64,000 nucleotides of DNA from Acholoe squamosa (Eukaryota; Annelida; Polychaeta; Phyllodocida; Polynoidae), in contig OX439037.1 in NCBI GenBank assembly GCA_949317995.1, positions 16,480,324 through 16,544,323 on the forward strand, in the 5' to 3' direction. Of this stretch, positions 44,831-56,612 are shown in pieces. The translations under genes and the position numbers were made by a program. Numbering within the stretch: the first letter of the stretch is position 1; every line of letters begins with the position of its first letter. The notes under the pieces were generated by a model that saw only the letters and a list, made by a program, of their open reading frames with translations, made no database searches and had not been told where the DNA came from.

Positions 44831-46119
44831 GCGTTATGGCTGGATAAGGAACTGGGGTTATGAGCAAAAAAGCACTGTCCAGGCCAAGATAGTTAGATAA
44901 GCCATACTATTAGGTCAATATTATCATCCATAGGCCATCAGAATAAGAATAAGCATAAGAACAGTGTGAAGGTCCACTTAACAATTGATGTATCATCATG
45001 AGCAATACTTCTCGCTTGGCTAATGAGACGATAGACATTTCTATTGTGAGAGATTCCATACTTAACTTACAATATAATTAATAAGTCCTTCCGTCCCGTG
45101 ATAATGATCTCCATCATGCACTCCAGTATTACCATAGAAAGTCTATGGTTCCAGGCTTGGCATGCCTGTGTGATTAGTTAATCTATCAAGTACAGCACCT
45201 AATGCTGCATGGCTATGATATTGTATATGAGAAAGTGGCGCTGCACAAAGTACATCTGAGCTGGATGACGGTCAGTGCTGCTACTGCCTCTACTAATGGG
45301 GCTATGGATATCCTGTCCCATGGGCTTGCTAGGTCTGGTTCATACTGGAATGAACTGGTCTATGGGCCTCACTATGGGATAACCCTGCATGATCGTTATC
45401 ATACATAAGGGTTATCCTGTATAATGGTTATCCATCATATACTCTTATATATCATGCATTCTGGACTGTTAGTAGTATGGTCTGCATATTGTTGTTTTAA
45501 TGGGGTCTAATTGTATAGAAAGGTGAAATATAGGTGGTTAATAAGTGGTGGCGATAATTATACAGAGATTACTATGTGGTGGGATTTCTAATGAATTTAA
45601 TGTATGTATTATGCTGACATCTGCTCAAAGGTTTGCTTGCCATTCTCTCCTTTTAAACATTACTTGTATCACTTTGAATATGTGAGATCTGTGCTAGGTA
45701 TCAACTGCAGGCCATACCCTAAACCCACCCCTAATACTGATGTTCAAACATGACCACTCCAACAGCTGGCAATGAAGAACCCAGCTGCAGGTTGGCTCCA
45801 AACACGCTACCTCATCATCATGTCAATGTTTCTATGGGGTGCACAAAACACTATAATTCCATAGATAAGCATATATGCATTGGGATGTTACTATCTCTCA
45901 GATATACCCTTCGGTGTACATATCCCTAGTTACCCTCACATTATTGAGGGTACATGAAAATAAAAGTCAACAATAATCGAGCAAATACTATACTCTCTCA
46001 TAGGGTGTGTACTAGGTACATGACCTACTGACAGCCAACTCTCTGTACCTGCTATGTAACATGTGGCATCTTCTAAAATTGATTCTCCTCCCCCCACACA
46101 CCACATTGGAGAAATGATG
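44831..46119. other. intergenic, nothing recognised
   Basis: Contains a short repeated 'gggttatcctgta/ggttatccat' cluster at 45,400-45,435. No exon was recognised. Confidence 0.4.
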
Positions 46120-46123
46120 TAAA

Positions 46124-47444
46124 TGTCATACCAGAGATTATGCATGATCAAGTTGTCATATGAGAAATATCATATGACTAGTGGTATATAGTGTAAATAC
46201 ATCAAGCTCTCATAAATAGTGTTATTTCCAGTTATCACTGGTTTATTCAGCTTTAGGCAACATGCAACAAGAAATATCAATCATACAGTAGTTAGTATGT
46301 AGGTAATTTGTACATACAGTAAATATACAATAGTTCATAGAGTATAATGTTCTGTTCCACTCCACCTGTGAGGTAATAATAATACAATGTCCAGCATAGT
46401 TCTAGGTGGGTTCCCACACCTAGCTCCTGGCCTGCTGCTTAGAGGAATAGTGTAATAATGAATAACTTTACCCTCTGGTGGATGTCTTGAGGAAGATACC
46501 CTCTGGCCACTAATGATGGAAACCAATGCCTGTCTAGCATAGTTTCCCCATAGTGCAGTGGTATAGCAGGTAGCAGGAGATGACTGGAGATGTTACCTCT
46601 GGAGCGGTTCTTGGTGTTCTGATTTCTAGGAGGTGCAGCCAGGCTATTTGTAGCAAATCTTGGCATTGCACCTCAGACTGACTGGGGCCAGTGGCATCTG
46701 CCTAACTCTGCAATTGTTTGAGGGGAGGCTTTCATGTGTCACTGGGTGCACAAAGGACCCCCATGGACGCCGCTGTGTCCCCCATTGTCTTGGTCGGTTC
46801 TGTAACTTCAAACCCCCATATCTCGGAAGTTTACGCCGTTACAACCGCCATTTTGGGCATGCGCAGAGCTGAATATGCCAAGTTTATAATGCCCGCTTGA
46901 TAGGCGCGTACCTTGCGCCGGTTCGTCTGTAGTGCACTCGGAGGTCGAATTCGTCTCTATGGCGTAACTTCCTTAATAATAGGAGTTCCGCCTTGATCTT
47001 AGGCTCATTTTGACCGTCTTATTATGGGCTTTCCATAAATGCTTTGATATTTGACCTAGGTTGCTCAGGAGCGACGCTAGAGTGACCGGACGGTTATGGC
47101 ATCGTGCTTATGTAACCCATTGTTCAGTTATTAGAGTGCTCAGACACTCATGACGGCGTCTGCGGTGCCCAGGCACCCGTGACGGCCGGTTGCATTCACT
47201 TACAAGTTATTAGTTTGTGCACTGAACCATGAGGTAGCTGAATTAGACCCTCAGAATTATTATGTTGTGCAGTGAACCATTTGGTCGGACCCTTTGATGT
47301 TGTAACCTATGTATCCTTCCCCTAGCTGGTGTGCAGTGGGGCATGAACGCTCACATAGAAGTACAATGTATTAATTTCTTATATATTCTTTGATTAATAC
47401 AGTAATATGTTACAATTTATGGAATAATAAAATGGTATATGATA
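46124..47444 (-). repeat. 3' LTR
   Basis: Matches 60,704-62,020 end to end. On the plus strand it begins TGTCATA and ends TATGATA, nearly inverted termini. An upstream purine run on the minus strand (gggggagacggag, about 47,450-47,462) is a plausible polypurine tract. Confidence 0.9.
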
Positions 47445-49959
47445 GAATACTCCGTCTCCCCCGAGAGAATGCGAAACTCCGTCATTTCGCCGAGGGAATG
47501 TACAATATATATATTTTTACCTTATTTGGAGTTATATACTGTTTGTAAGAGGATTTGAAGTGATGGGGAGTGCTTCAAATGCAATTTTTGTGGTAGAGCT
47601 TTGTCAGTATATATAAACAATTTTCTCCTGGGTATAAGTACATTTCCGTAATTCTATATCTTACCATACATGGGTGTATTTGCTTATGTATCTTCAATTT
47701 TGGGTTCAAATTTCCAATTTTATGCACAATTTGGCAAATAGCGTGCAATTTTGGCATTAAATGTTCAATTTAGCGTGCAATTGAACATAAATGACAATTT
47801 TAGTGTGCAAATTTACAATTTCGCGTGTAATTGCGTTCAATTGACAATTTTAGTATGCAAATATATAGTTTTTGCGTTCATTTGGCAATTTTAGTATGCA
47901 AATTTACAATTTCGCGTGTAATTGCGTTCAATTGACAATTTTAGTATGCAAATATATAGTTTTCGCGTTCATTTGGCAATTTTAGTATGCAAATATACAA
48001 TTTCGCGTTCAATTCACAATTTTAGTATGCCAATATACAATTTTGTGTTCAATTGATAATTTTTTGTATGCAAATATATAATTTTGCGTACAGTTTGGTT
48101 ACACATGAAAACATTGATTTTGTAAAAATCCGATTTAGTGTATGATTTGGGTACAAACGTACAGTATAATGTGCAACATACATTTTAGTGTGCAAATTGT
48201 GTACAAGCGTACGATCTAGTGTGCAAATAGCAATTTTAGTTTGCAAATTGGGTACAAACGTACAATCTGGTGTGCAAACATACAACTTTAGTGTGCAAAT
48301 TGGGTACAAACGTACAATCTGGTGTGCAAACATACAATTTTTAGTGTGCAAATTGGGTACAAACGTACAATCTGGTGTGCAAACATACAATTTTTTTTTC
48401 TTTGTGTGCAAATTGGGTACAAATGTACAATCTAGTGTGCAAACATACAATTTTAGTGTGCAAAATTGGGTACAAACGTACAATCTAGTTTACACTATAC
48501 AATTTTTGGGATTTGAGACAAATTTCTCCGAGGACCAGAAAAACAAGGTACTTCATGTACAAAAGGCTCGTTTGTCTCTGAGTTACTCTGTGATTTTGCT
48601 ATATGGGTGTATTAATTGGCAATTTCGGCAGTGGGCCGCTGCTTTTAATTGACTTTTCCCTAGCTTTTTTTGAGTATGTATCCCTGAAAGAGATTATTTG
48701 GTGAGTATCTTAAGTAAACATTTTTCATGTCAACAATTTTTCTCAACAATTTTTTTTTTTCACTCATTTTTCCAACAATTTTCTTGGATACCTAAAGTGT
48801 GTTACCTTAAGTAAACCTTGGTATAGTATACAAGTGCTAGTGGGTACAAGAACTGTCTTAGTTATCTACCTGCATTCATGTATATTAATGTTAGATTTGT
48901 ACAATTTACAATTTGCAATTTGCAATTTGCGCGTATATGCGCGCATTAATCATCGATTTTGTGAGAATACCATAGATTTTCATATTATACATCAACAAGT
49001 GGCTGTGTATATTTTTTCTAAATCAAAATTTTTTTTTTTTTTCAATACTTTGATAATTTCATTGACAGTGGAGGTGTGTCAGGAATGAGATGTGAATCTC
49101 CTCCCTGATGTGCTCATGCAGTGGTGGCACTTGAGGTGTTAGGTGCCAGATTTTGGCATGTGTCTGTGGCAGTGCCTAGCTTGGTGTCAGTGGACAGTTC
49201 AGGGTGGGGGGGGGTGTGTGTGTCCATTTAAGGAGTGGGTGGCTGGTATTGGAGTATCAGTTCCTCACTGGAAACCTTTGCTGCAACATCATGGCTCACC
49301 TTCAAGCTATCCTTGAATTGCCTGTCTCCCAGGTGATGGTGGTGGGAAGTCCGGCTAGGGCCCTGGTGGAGGCCAACCAGACCATACACTATGGCTATAT
49401 AGTGAAAAATTACAGAGAGATCAGTGAGCATGGTGATGTGCTGGTTGACATGTAGTCCTGCCACTACTTTTTGGGTTCAGCCTTATGTCGGGGGGCCACT
49501 GTGGCCCTTTTGGCCAGGGCCTTGAGTAATATAGGGTTCTGGCCCATGGACTCTAACTTCGGGCCGCGGGAGTGAGTGTTGTGGGACTATTTGTTGGCAG
49601 TCTCCTTCATTGATCTTGCGGCATCCGGGGACCCATCTATGGCAGCTGAGTACGGACTGGGATCGATGGAGGCCCGACTCATTGAGTGGGATCATGACCA
49701 CGGCCACATGTATGGATCGGACTCCCACTCTCCCGTCAGTGTTGAACCCGAGGCTCTGTGGTAGAATCCCGACTGACTGAAACCTAGGGTGTAAAAACCC
49801 GCCATCCCAAAGGCCCTTTTCAGGGCCGGCAAATTGTCCGAAAAGTTCTGAATACTGTCTCTGATATGTTGTCTCCTGGTGGTGGACTGGGGGCAGTCTA
49901 GGCTGTGGGCAGTCTAGGCTGTTTCCACAGTCACCGGGGAGGGCTGGTGGTTTAGAAAA
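47445..49959 (-). other. 3' region of the retroelement between env and LTR
   Basis: About 2.5 kb without a recognised gene. The half nearer the LTR (47,690-48,500) is tandem repeats. The rest (48,500-49,960) has T-rich tracts and a few overlapping frames on both strands (49,204-49,764) with no motif. Unusually long for a 3' untranslated stretch. Confidence 0.6.
47690..48500 (-). repeat. AT-rich tandem repeats inside the retroelement
   Basis: 47,690-48,110 holds units of about 22 and 45 bp built from caattttagtatgcaaat and tcgcgttcaattg. 48,185-48,500 holds ~55-bp units with gtgcaaattgggtacaaacg and tacaatctggtgtgcaaac. The 144-codon minus frame with repeated YVCTPDCTFVPNLHTK follows from the repeat and is not called a gene. 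Confidence 0.85.
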
Positions 49960-52467
49960 TTAGCAATAGTCTGCATGTTTGACCTTGCGGTCTCCTCCTG
50001 TTGTTTGTCCTTTGTTTTTAAGGGCTGGTATGGTACTGAACCTAGTGCGCCAAGGTAGGTGTATCACCTGAGGGAGGTGATAAGCAAATTCTCCTCTCTG
50101 TGTTGCTATAACTGCTGGTCCATTCCAGGTAAATATAGCCTTAGGTAGTGGGAAGGTTTTAACCACTATATCCTTATAGGTCGGGGCAGCTGCTGATTTA
50201 ATCTCATCAAATTCATGTGGTATTGGCCTCAAGGGTAGCGCGAAGTTTGAGTCTCCACAATATATTTTAAAATATATTGTGGGATTTGTGCGCTTGGCCA
50301 CATTTTTCTTGCCACAGTGTGTCTGTGCAAATTTCTTAAGGTACTTCATTATTCTGTAGGCTGAGTAGATGGTCAGGGTGAATAATATAGCAATTATCAG
50401 GGTGTGGGTTTCCTGAATTGTGAGGAAAGGGGTGTGGGTTTCCTCTGTAGGGGTTAATTTGGTAGGATTCTTATCTGGGAGCAATTTGTGTAGGGGCAGC
50501 TCGGTGACTAGTCTAAATGCTTTGGCTGTAGGCAGGTAGGCTACAGTCCCTCCTAGTCTGTACAGTTTGAGTAGTATGTATACTATAAAAATGTGAGCTG
50601 ATATCCCTAGGATGAGTCCTAAGCTTTGGAAGATTGGATGCTCTGTGACTCGATGTAGGTGTGATTCTACGTAGCGTGTTTCCATCGCCTTATCAAGGTT
50701 GGAGGCATCTTTTAATAATGTTTTGGCAAAGGGCTCTAGATTTAGTTGAGTAATATCATCCATGATTGGATTTTCCTGTAGTTTTTCTAAGGTTCTAGAA
50801 AGGTTTACTACTGGGAAATTTGGAAGATTCTCTCTTTCATCTGGTTTGGTTTCAGAAATTTGGTTAAGTGCTGCCATAAATGGTAAATTAATTGTCTTGA
50901 GAATGTAATGAAATGATAAGGTTGAGTTACAGGGCAACCTTGTGTTTGGAAGAGAAAATTCTCCTACACTGATTGTGCACCCACAGGGTACACCTATGAT
51001 TGAGTAGGACTGGGCTTTTCGAGTTTCAGATGTTTTACCATGGCAGTTGATAAAGTAATGGGGTTCATTTGTAGTGACCAGATACTCATCTTCAGAAATG
51101 GAAATAGCATGGGTGGTAGGTGCTTGCAGTGGTGAAACTGTAAACTTGCAATGTTCCTTAATCTGTTGAGCCTGGTTAGTAAAAATGGCTACAGGGCATG
51201 TAGGCCTGTGTTTATAAATTCTACCATTTACATCTCTGCATACCTTTACTGTAGTACCTTCACATGCCTGCATATCTGCTGAGTCCAATTCGATGAATAA
51301 TGATTCGTCATAAGATACTGCTAGAAACTCAGTTGTGGTTTGCAATTTGGTGACTCCTCTGGTGGGGGTCTCCTGTGTGTCTATAGGCATGGGTGATGTA
51401 ATCATTTGGTACAGTTTGAAGGTCGAGGTGGTAGATTGAATTATAATGTCCAGATGAATATATATATGGTGAGCTGAGTAAGTGTATGAGGTCAGCTTCT
51501 GTGAGTAATAGAAATCTAAGTCGTTAATTGCGACTTGTGCTCCAGGGTGTGTTATCCTAAGTTTGTTATTAATGTCAATTAAGTATCTAGCAAGGTCTGA
51601 GGGTGGTACTATATCAGGGGTTAGGATTCCTGATGATAGCATCCTCAGGGCTGCATTTGTTCTTTGCAGTGATTGAACTGTATTCATTCTTGCTGCTATG
51701 ATGATTAATGCATCATTTAATACTTGCATTTTTTTCCTTTGAGTTTTCTCGTGCCTTGAATATGAGTCAAGTGACCTGGACATGTTAGAGGCCCATAGGT
51801 TGACGGTGTCACCTATGGTGTTGATTGTGCTGCCCAGTACCTTCTTATCTTGGATGTATGCTTTAACAAACTTATCTTGTCTGTCTGTGATCTTTTCAAT
51901 GAGACTAGCTGCTTCCTGATCTTGTTTAGCAAATTTTCTTAGTATTTCATCTATGTTCTTGAGCTGTCCCATTACTTGGTTTACATCTTCTACTGTGGCT
52001 AGACCTAGCACACCGCGAAACAGGGGTGCTAGAAAACCCAGTATGGCCTCTCTTTTGGCCTTGTCCAATGTGTTTATGGGGTTAGATAGGAACAATTTGA
52101 TGGAGGCTAATGTTTCATTTATCTCCTTGTCTGCAATTTCCAGCAAGGTGTCAAGCTCCTTGGCTTGTTTGATAATTTGACCAGAGGTATGATCTTGTAG
52201 AGTAGGAGTGGTCAGTTGGAGTATTCTATCCCTTATGGGTCCTTGGGTAACGGGTGCCCGAGGTATCTTGTAGGGGATAGCTAACAACAGTGTTGTGGTT
52301 GTATGTCCATTGACCAATGGTTGAGGGCTAGGCTTGAATACTACTCTTATGTTTTGTCTCACCACAGGTGTATAACCTGCAGTAAGTGGTTCTATAATAT
52401 ATAATAACAGCATATTTAGCAGTATGGGTGCAACTCTCAGTCTCCCCATGGTGCTTGTGTAAAGCAA
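49960..52467 (-). CDS. env: envelope-like glycoprotein ORF (class I fusion, F-type architecture)
   Basis: 835 codons, uninterrupted. Visible in order: an N-terminal hydrophobic signal (about residues 8-30); a basic cleavage-like site KAKR (136-139) followed by a hydrophobic glycine-containing stretch like a fusion peptide (141-157). A long helical heptad region (158-280) follows, then a Cys-rich part (402-513) with N-glycosylation sequons. There is a membrane anchor (about 615-637), a second hydrophobic segment (about 689-704) and a further 130-residue tail. The order resembles baculovirus F and errantivirus Env. Its role would be membrane fusion in infectious transfer. The two hydrophobic segments and the long tail are unusual. 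Family assignment is from architecture only. This ORF is the least damaged part of the element. Confidence 0.7.
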   Translation of the reverse strand: MLYTSTMGRLRVAPILLNMLLLYIIEPLTAGYTPVVRQNIRVVFKPSPQPLVNGHTTTTLLLAIPYKIPRAPVTQGPIRDRILQLTTPTLQDHTSGQIIKQAKELDTLLEIADKEINETLASIKLFLSNPINTLDKAKREAILGFLAPLFRGVLGLATVEDVNQVMGQLKNIDEILRKFAKQDQEAASLIEKITDRQDKFVKAYIQDKKVLGSTINTIGDTVNLWASNMSRSLDSYSRHEKTQRKKMQVLNDALIIIAARMNTVQSLQRTNAALRMLSSGILTPDIVPPSDLARYLIDINNKLRITHPGAQVAINDLDFYYSQKLTSYTYSAHHIYIHLDIIIQSTTSTFKLYQMITSPMPIDTQETPTRGVTKLQTTTEFLAVSYDESLFIELDSADMQACEGTTVKVCRDVNGRIYKHRPTCPVAIFTNQAQQIKEHCKFTVSPLQAPTTHAISISEDEYLVTTNEPHYFINCHGKTSETRKAQSYSIIGVPCGCTISVGEFSLPNTRLPCNSTLSFHYILKTINLPFMAALNQISETKPDERENLPNFPVVNLSRTLEKLQENPIMDDITQLNLEPFAKTLLKDASNLDKAMETRYVESHLHRVTEHPIFQSLGLILGISAHIFIVYILLKLYRLGGTVAYLPTAKAFRLVTELPLHKLLPDKNPTKLTPTEETHTPFLTIQETHTLIIAILFTLTIYSAYRIMKYLKKFAQTHCGKKNVAKRTNPTIYFKIYCGDSNFALPLRPIPHEFDEIKSAAAPTYKDIVVKTFPLPKAIFTWNGPAVIATQRGEFAYHLPQVIHLPWRTRFSTIPALKNKGQTTGGDRKVKHADYC

Positions 52468-53276
52468 GTTTGCTGTTTAAAGTCTTGTCAAATTTGTAGT
52501 GATTTGGTGCTGGTAAAGTCTAAGTGTATGGTGTAACACTGTAAATGAAGTGGTTCAAACTGTACCTTTGCAAGATTGAGCTGTCTTGGCAATATGTCCG
52601 GTGAGTCTATAGAGATTGACCAGTAAATGGTAAGGTCAGGTTGAAGGTGAAGTAGGTGTGTTCTTTATCCTAGTGCAGTCTCTCCTAATGGAGAAGTGGG
52701 CTGGCTAATTCCCAAGTGGGGTCCTGTAGACTTGTGTTCCAGACTGCAGCTGGATGAAGACTGATGGTGGGCTATGGTCCACAGTGCTTCTTATGTAGCC
52801 TACCCTACCCACATCCATTGTGGGCATGGTATTGTTTCTCTGGAGCCAGTGCACCTAATCTCCAGTGTCTGCAACTGTGGAGGTCTATTGTATAATCTGT
52901 GTACTGGTAATCAGCTCCTCCTGCCATCCAGGACAGCCATTCATGACCGTCTAGACAGTTGTCTGAGGGTAGCTTATAAGGTCAATTGATCTCTATAGAC
53001 TGCTGTGTTGGCATAGCGAGCTCTTTCATGTGGGGATTAGGCTTTAGACACTCCATTGTGTTACCCTTACTCTTCTTAGACTTCATGTCTGCTTTACTTG
53101 GAGGGTCCCAGTCTTTGACCATTCAGAGGCAATAACCTACTGATATATTTACAAATTTGATTGGCTTTATATACATATAAGTAATTCATTATCAGTCACA
53201 CATGTCTATGTGTGGATGAAGAGAATTTGTAATACATTTTGAAAATCTTATGTTCTTTTGGTATCTCAATCTGTTT
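52468..53276 (-). other. gap between integrase and env
   Basis: About 800 bases without a retained frame. Env probably needs a spliced or subgenomic mRNA, whose acceptor could lie here. I could not single one out. Confidence 0.5.
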
Positions 53277-55078
53277 CTAATTTCTTGAAACTGCACCACA
53301 CCTAGATGTTTTTCTTAGTATGTGGTGTGCAGGCCTAGGCTTGATAGGGCCTATGCCTGTGGTTTCTCTTGTAAGGGTGATATCATTTTTGTTCCTTACA
53401 ATTTTGTTGTAGTATTTGGCTTCATGTGGAATAAGCCTGTGTGCAAATTCATTGTTCCTGACAGCCACAACCTTTTTCAGTCTGTCTATGTGCACTGGTA
53501 TGGCCACCAATAGATTGGTGTCCAAGTTTTTGAGTTTGGCACTTGTCAAACTAGGTCTATCTACTACAACATATGGTTCCATAAAAAGGGGTTGAAGTTT
53601 CTTACACTCTGTGTTGGTCAGGATTCTTGGTATGTTTAGGTACACCATGTCGGTGACCTTGATTTCCTGTGGTGTAAGTTTCTTATCATATCTATCCTTT
53701 CTTTCCTTTTGTAGCTTGGCGACCCTTTCTATAGCTTTCCTCCTAGAGGTATCTTGATTTGTTATCATGTTAGCTACATGGTCTGCTACGGTGGATATGT
53801 CTTCCTGTATTCCCAGCCCTAAGTCTATTGGAGTGGCTGGGTTTCTTCCATGAAGTAGGAAGAAAGGGGTAAATCCTGTGGTTTGGGATTCTGTGTTATT
53901 TAATGCAAAGGTTATGGGTTCAATAAATGAATCCCAATTGTTTTGGTGCTTTGAGCAGAATGCTCTGAGCGCTGTGCCGATGCTAGCATTGAATCTCTCT
54001 ACAAGCCCATTTGATTGTGGCCTGTATGGTGAGGAGAATTTATGTTTGATCTTGAGTTGTTTAGTTAACTTTGTGAACTTTGCACCTGTATAACATGTTC
54101 CATTGTCTGTTTGAAGAGTGGCTGGTGTTCCATGATGACAAATTATATTCTTGTAGAACTCTGCTGCTGTTGTTTCAGCTTTTAAGTCAGTAGTAGCCCA
54201 AGCTGTTGCATATCTGGTAGCATAATCTATGCAGACTTGTATCTGTTTGTTTCCCCTGGCAGTTGTGGGAAGTGGTCCCACCGCGTCGAGGTTTAGGAAC
54301 TTCATTGGTGAAGCCATGTACTCCCTCACTGTCATTGGTGTTTTGTGTGAGTGTACTTGCCTTTTTGCTGTGAGGCATGTGTGGCAGGTGGAAACATATT
54401 TTGTTGTGTCTGCTAGCATAGACTTCCAATATACCCTAGGTCGGAGTGCTGACAGCATCCTACTTGAACCAAGATGGCCGCCAGTAGGTGAGTCATGGAA
54501 ATACTGTAGTGTACTTGTTACCCATTGCTGTGGTATAACAATTTGAAGTGGTACAGTATTGGTTTTTCTCCAATTTATGGGGCATATATGGACTAATGTA
54601 CCATTTACCAAGGTGTATGTCTGGCCTTGGTTGATGATTCTATTTCTTTGTGCCTTTGGTGCAGGCAAGGTCCCATCCTCAAGATATTGTATGAGGGGCA
54701 ATAGTTCCTTGTCCTTCCTTTGTTCCAAGCCAAGGTTTGTACCTGAGATGGATGTGTCGGGAATCTGATCCAGTAATTGATTTATATCTAGCACATGTTG
54801 TTTTATTCTGTCTCTTTCTTTTTCTTTTTCGTCGACTATTGGCCTATCTTGTGCCTTTTGTTGGGGTGTGTCACTCTTGTTTTGGTGTGTAGGCTCCTTT
54901 GGAGGGCCTATTCTCGCCTTGATGGGAGTGGCAACCTTTTTCTTTAAATGCACAATTTGCTTTTTGTCATTCTTCTTTGTCTCAGAGTTCTTTGATTTAG
55001 TAGATGCAGTGTCTTTTGTGACATTTTTCCTGGCAGGTGGGGTTTTGGTAGGTTTGTTTCCTGTGACCTTTTTCTCAT
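53277..55078 (-). CDS. integrase (Ty3/Gypsy)
   Basis: The conserved part is a 558-codon frame ending at 53,277. It has a zinc-binding HHCC (H153, H160, C190, C193 counted from 54,953) and a catalytic DDE triad: D223 in LDAVGPLP, D283 in QTDNGT and E319 in GLVERFN, 36 residues after D283. A C-terminal GPY/F-like module (MEPYVVVD... VHIDRLKKV) follows. There is no chromodomain. The frame is open upstream through a Lys/Pro-rich linker past 54,953 and overlaps the end of the RT frame in a different register. It has no ATG of its own near the start, so it is probably made as part of the pol polyprotein. The enzyme inserts the cDNA. Confidence 0.88.
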
Positions 55079-56602
55079 TTAGAATAGTTTGTGATTGTGT
55101 GGGGGGTTTGGTGTGCCCTCCTGAATCATTTCTCTAGTCTTTGAGCGTGTGGTCATAGGACACAAATGGTTTGATGTTTCCTCTCCCTGCATTGATTCAA
55201 AGAATCTGACTGATTTGGAAGTTGCTTGAGTAATAGCATATATTGTGTCTTCTGAATCTTCATCATCTGAGTCAGGAGGGGTGAAGGGTGGCTCCTTAGG
55301 AGTTGCCTTCAGCATCTGATTGAGTGATGAGTATTCAATAGGCTCGAAGTCATTCTCTGGAAAGAGTTGTGAGTATTCTCTCTCACAATGGCAAAACACA
55401 TGATGTGTAGATTGCTTCAAGATATCCCTAATGGGTGTCTCTGGCCTTTCAATGGTGTTGGGTGGATCATCCCTTCTGAATGGTACTTTCTTTGTTACTT
55501 TTGCAAACTTGGTTCTACTGGCTGCTCTAACTCTCCTTGGTGGGGGTGGAGGGTTAGTCATGGGTCCAGAGTCTGGGTATTCTCTTCTAGACATAGCATC
55601 TGGTGGTGTGTTATCATCACCTTTCACGTGTTGGATGGTGAATGAAAATTGCTGTATGTCTAGAGCCCATCTGGCCCATCTATGTGTGAGTCCTGTATTG
55701 GTTAATAGTGGGATTAGGGCTGCATGGTCTGTGTATAATTGGAAGTGTCTAGTCTCTAGATAGTGTCTGAAATGTAATACTCCATACACTACTCCCAGTA
55801 GTTCTCTCTCTGTGGTATTGTAATTTCTCTCATGTTTGGAGAGGGTTCTACCTACAAAGGCTACTGGTCTGAGCACTCCTTCGTTATCTCTCTGTGAGAG
55901 TACAGCTCCTAAACTCACATTGGAAGCATCAGTTGCCAAACTGAACTCTTTCTCATAGTTTGGATATCTGAGAAGAGCATTGGTAGAGAGGGCATGCTTT
56001 AATGTTTTGAAAGCATTATCTGCATCCTCTGTCCAGACAAATGCTTTGAGATGTGTCTGTAGATCATACAATGGTCTAGCAATTTGGGCATAACCTTTGA
56101 TAAACTTTTTGAAGTATTGGCATAGGCCTGTGAAGGATCCGACATTTTTGACTGATTTTGGTGTTGGGAAGGTTTTGATTGATTCCACCTTTGTGGGAGA
56201 TGGTTGCAGTCCCATGGGTGTGACTCTCATTCCCAAGAAGTCTATTCTGTCTATGAAGTATTCACATTTTGATTTCTTCAGTTTGAGTTTACCAACTCTT
56301 AAGCTGTTGAACACATCTTCCAGGTCATGGAAGTGTTGTTCGATTGATGGTGATAATACCAATATGTCATCTAGGTATGGTAGGGCACATTTGTATTTGA
56401 GTTTGTTCATAATTAATGTGACTAGATGGCAGAATCCTGCAGGTGCGGTCGCTAAACCCATTGGCATCCTTTCGTAGACATATTTTTTGTCATTTGCTAT
56501 GAATGCGGTTTTATGCTGGTCTTCCTGTCTTATAGGAATTTGAAAAAATCCCTGTTGGGCATCTAGCTTACTGAATACTCTTGGTCTGAGTGACCCTATC
56601 AT
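55079..56602 (-). CDS. reverse transcriptase (C-terminal part) and RNase H
   Basis: 507 codons in frame. RT palm motifs are KLDAQQGFFQ (catalytic Asp 13) and YLDD (75-78), with thumb and connection following. RNase H follows with ATDASN (D224), TERELL (E267), YTDHAAL (D291) and GDDNTPPDAMSR (D334). A Pro/Arg-rich and acidic linker of about 150 residues leads to the integrase region. The N-terminal fingers are in the preceding frame (56,613-58,007). The two frames are separated by an indel near 56,670, not by a proper terminus, so this ORF starts inside the RT domain and has no initiation site of its own. Confidence 0.85.
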   Translation of the reverse strand: MIGSLRPRVFSKLDAQQGFFQIPIRQEDQHKTAFIANDKKYVYERMPMGLATAPAGFCHLVTLIMNKLKYKCALPYLDDILVLSPSIEQHFHDLEDVFNSLRVGKLKLKKSKCEYFIDRIDFLGMRVTPMGLQPSPTKVESIKTFPTPKSVKNVGSFTGLCQYFKKFIKGYAQIARPLYDLQTHLKAFVWTEDADNAFKTLKHALSTNALLRYPNYEKEFSLATDASNVSLGAVLSQRDNEGVLRPVAFVGRTLSKHERNYNTTERELLGVVYGVLHFRHYLETRHFQLYTDHAALIPLLTNTGLTHRWARWALDIQQFSFTIQHVKGDDNTPPDAMSRREYPDSGPMTNPPPPPRRVRAASRTKFAKVTKKVPFRRDDPPNTIERPETPIRDILKQSTHHVFCHCEREYSQLFPENDFEPIEYSSLNQMLKATPKEPPFTPPDSDDEDSEDTIYAITQATSKSVRFFESMQGEETSNHLCPMTTRSKTREMIQEGTPNPPHNHKLF

Positions 56603-56612
56603 GTCTAGAGTG

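Noticed and set aside
48049-48483. 144-codon ORF with repeated YVCTPDCTFVPN
   Set aside because: Produced by the tandem repeat; a repeat without stops gives such frames by chance.
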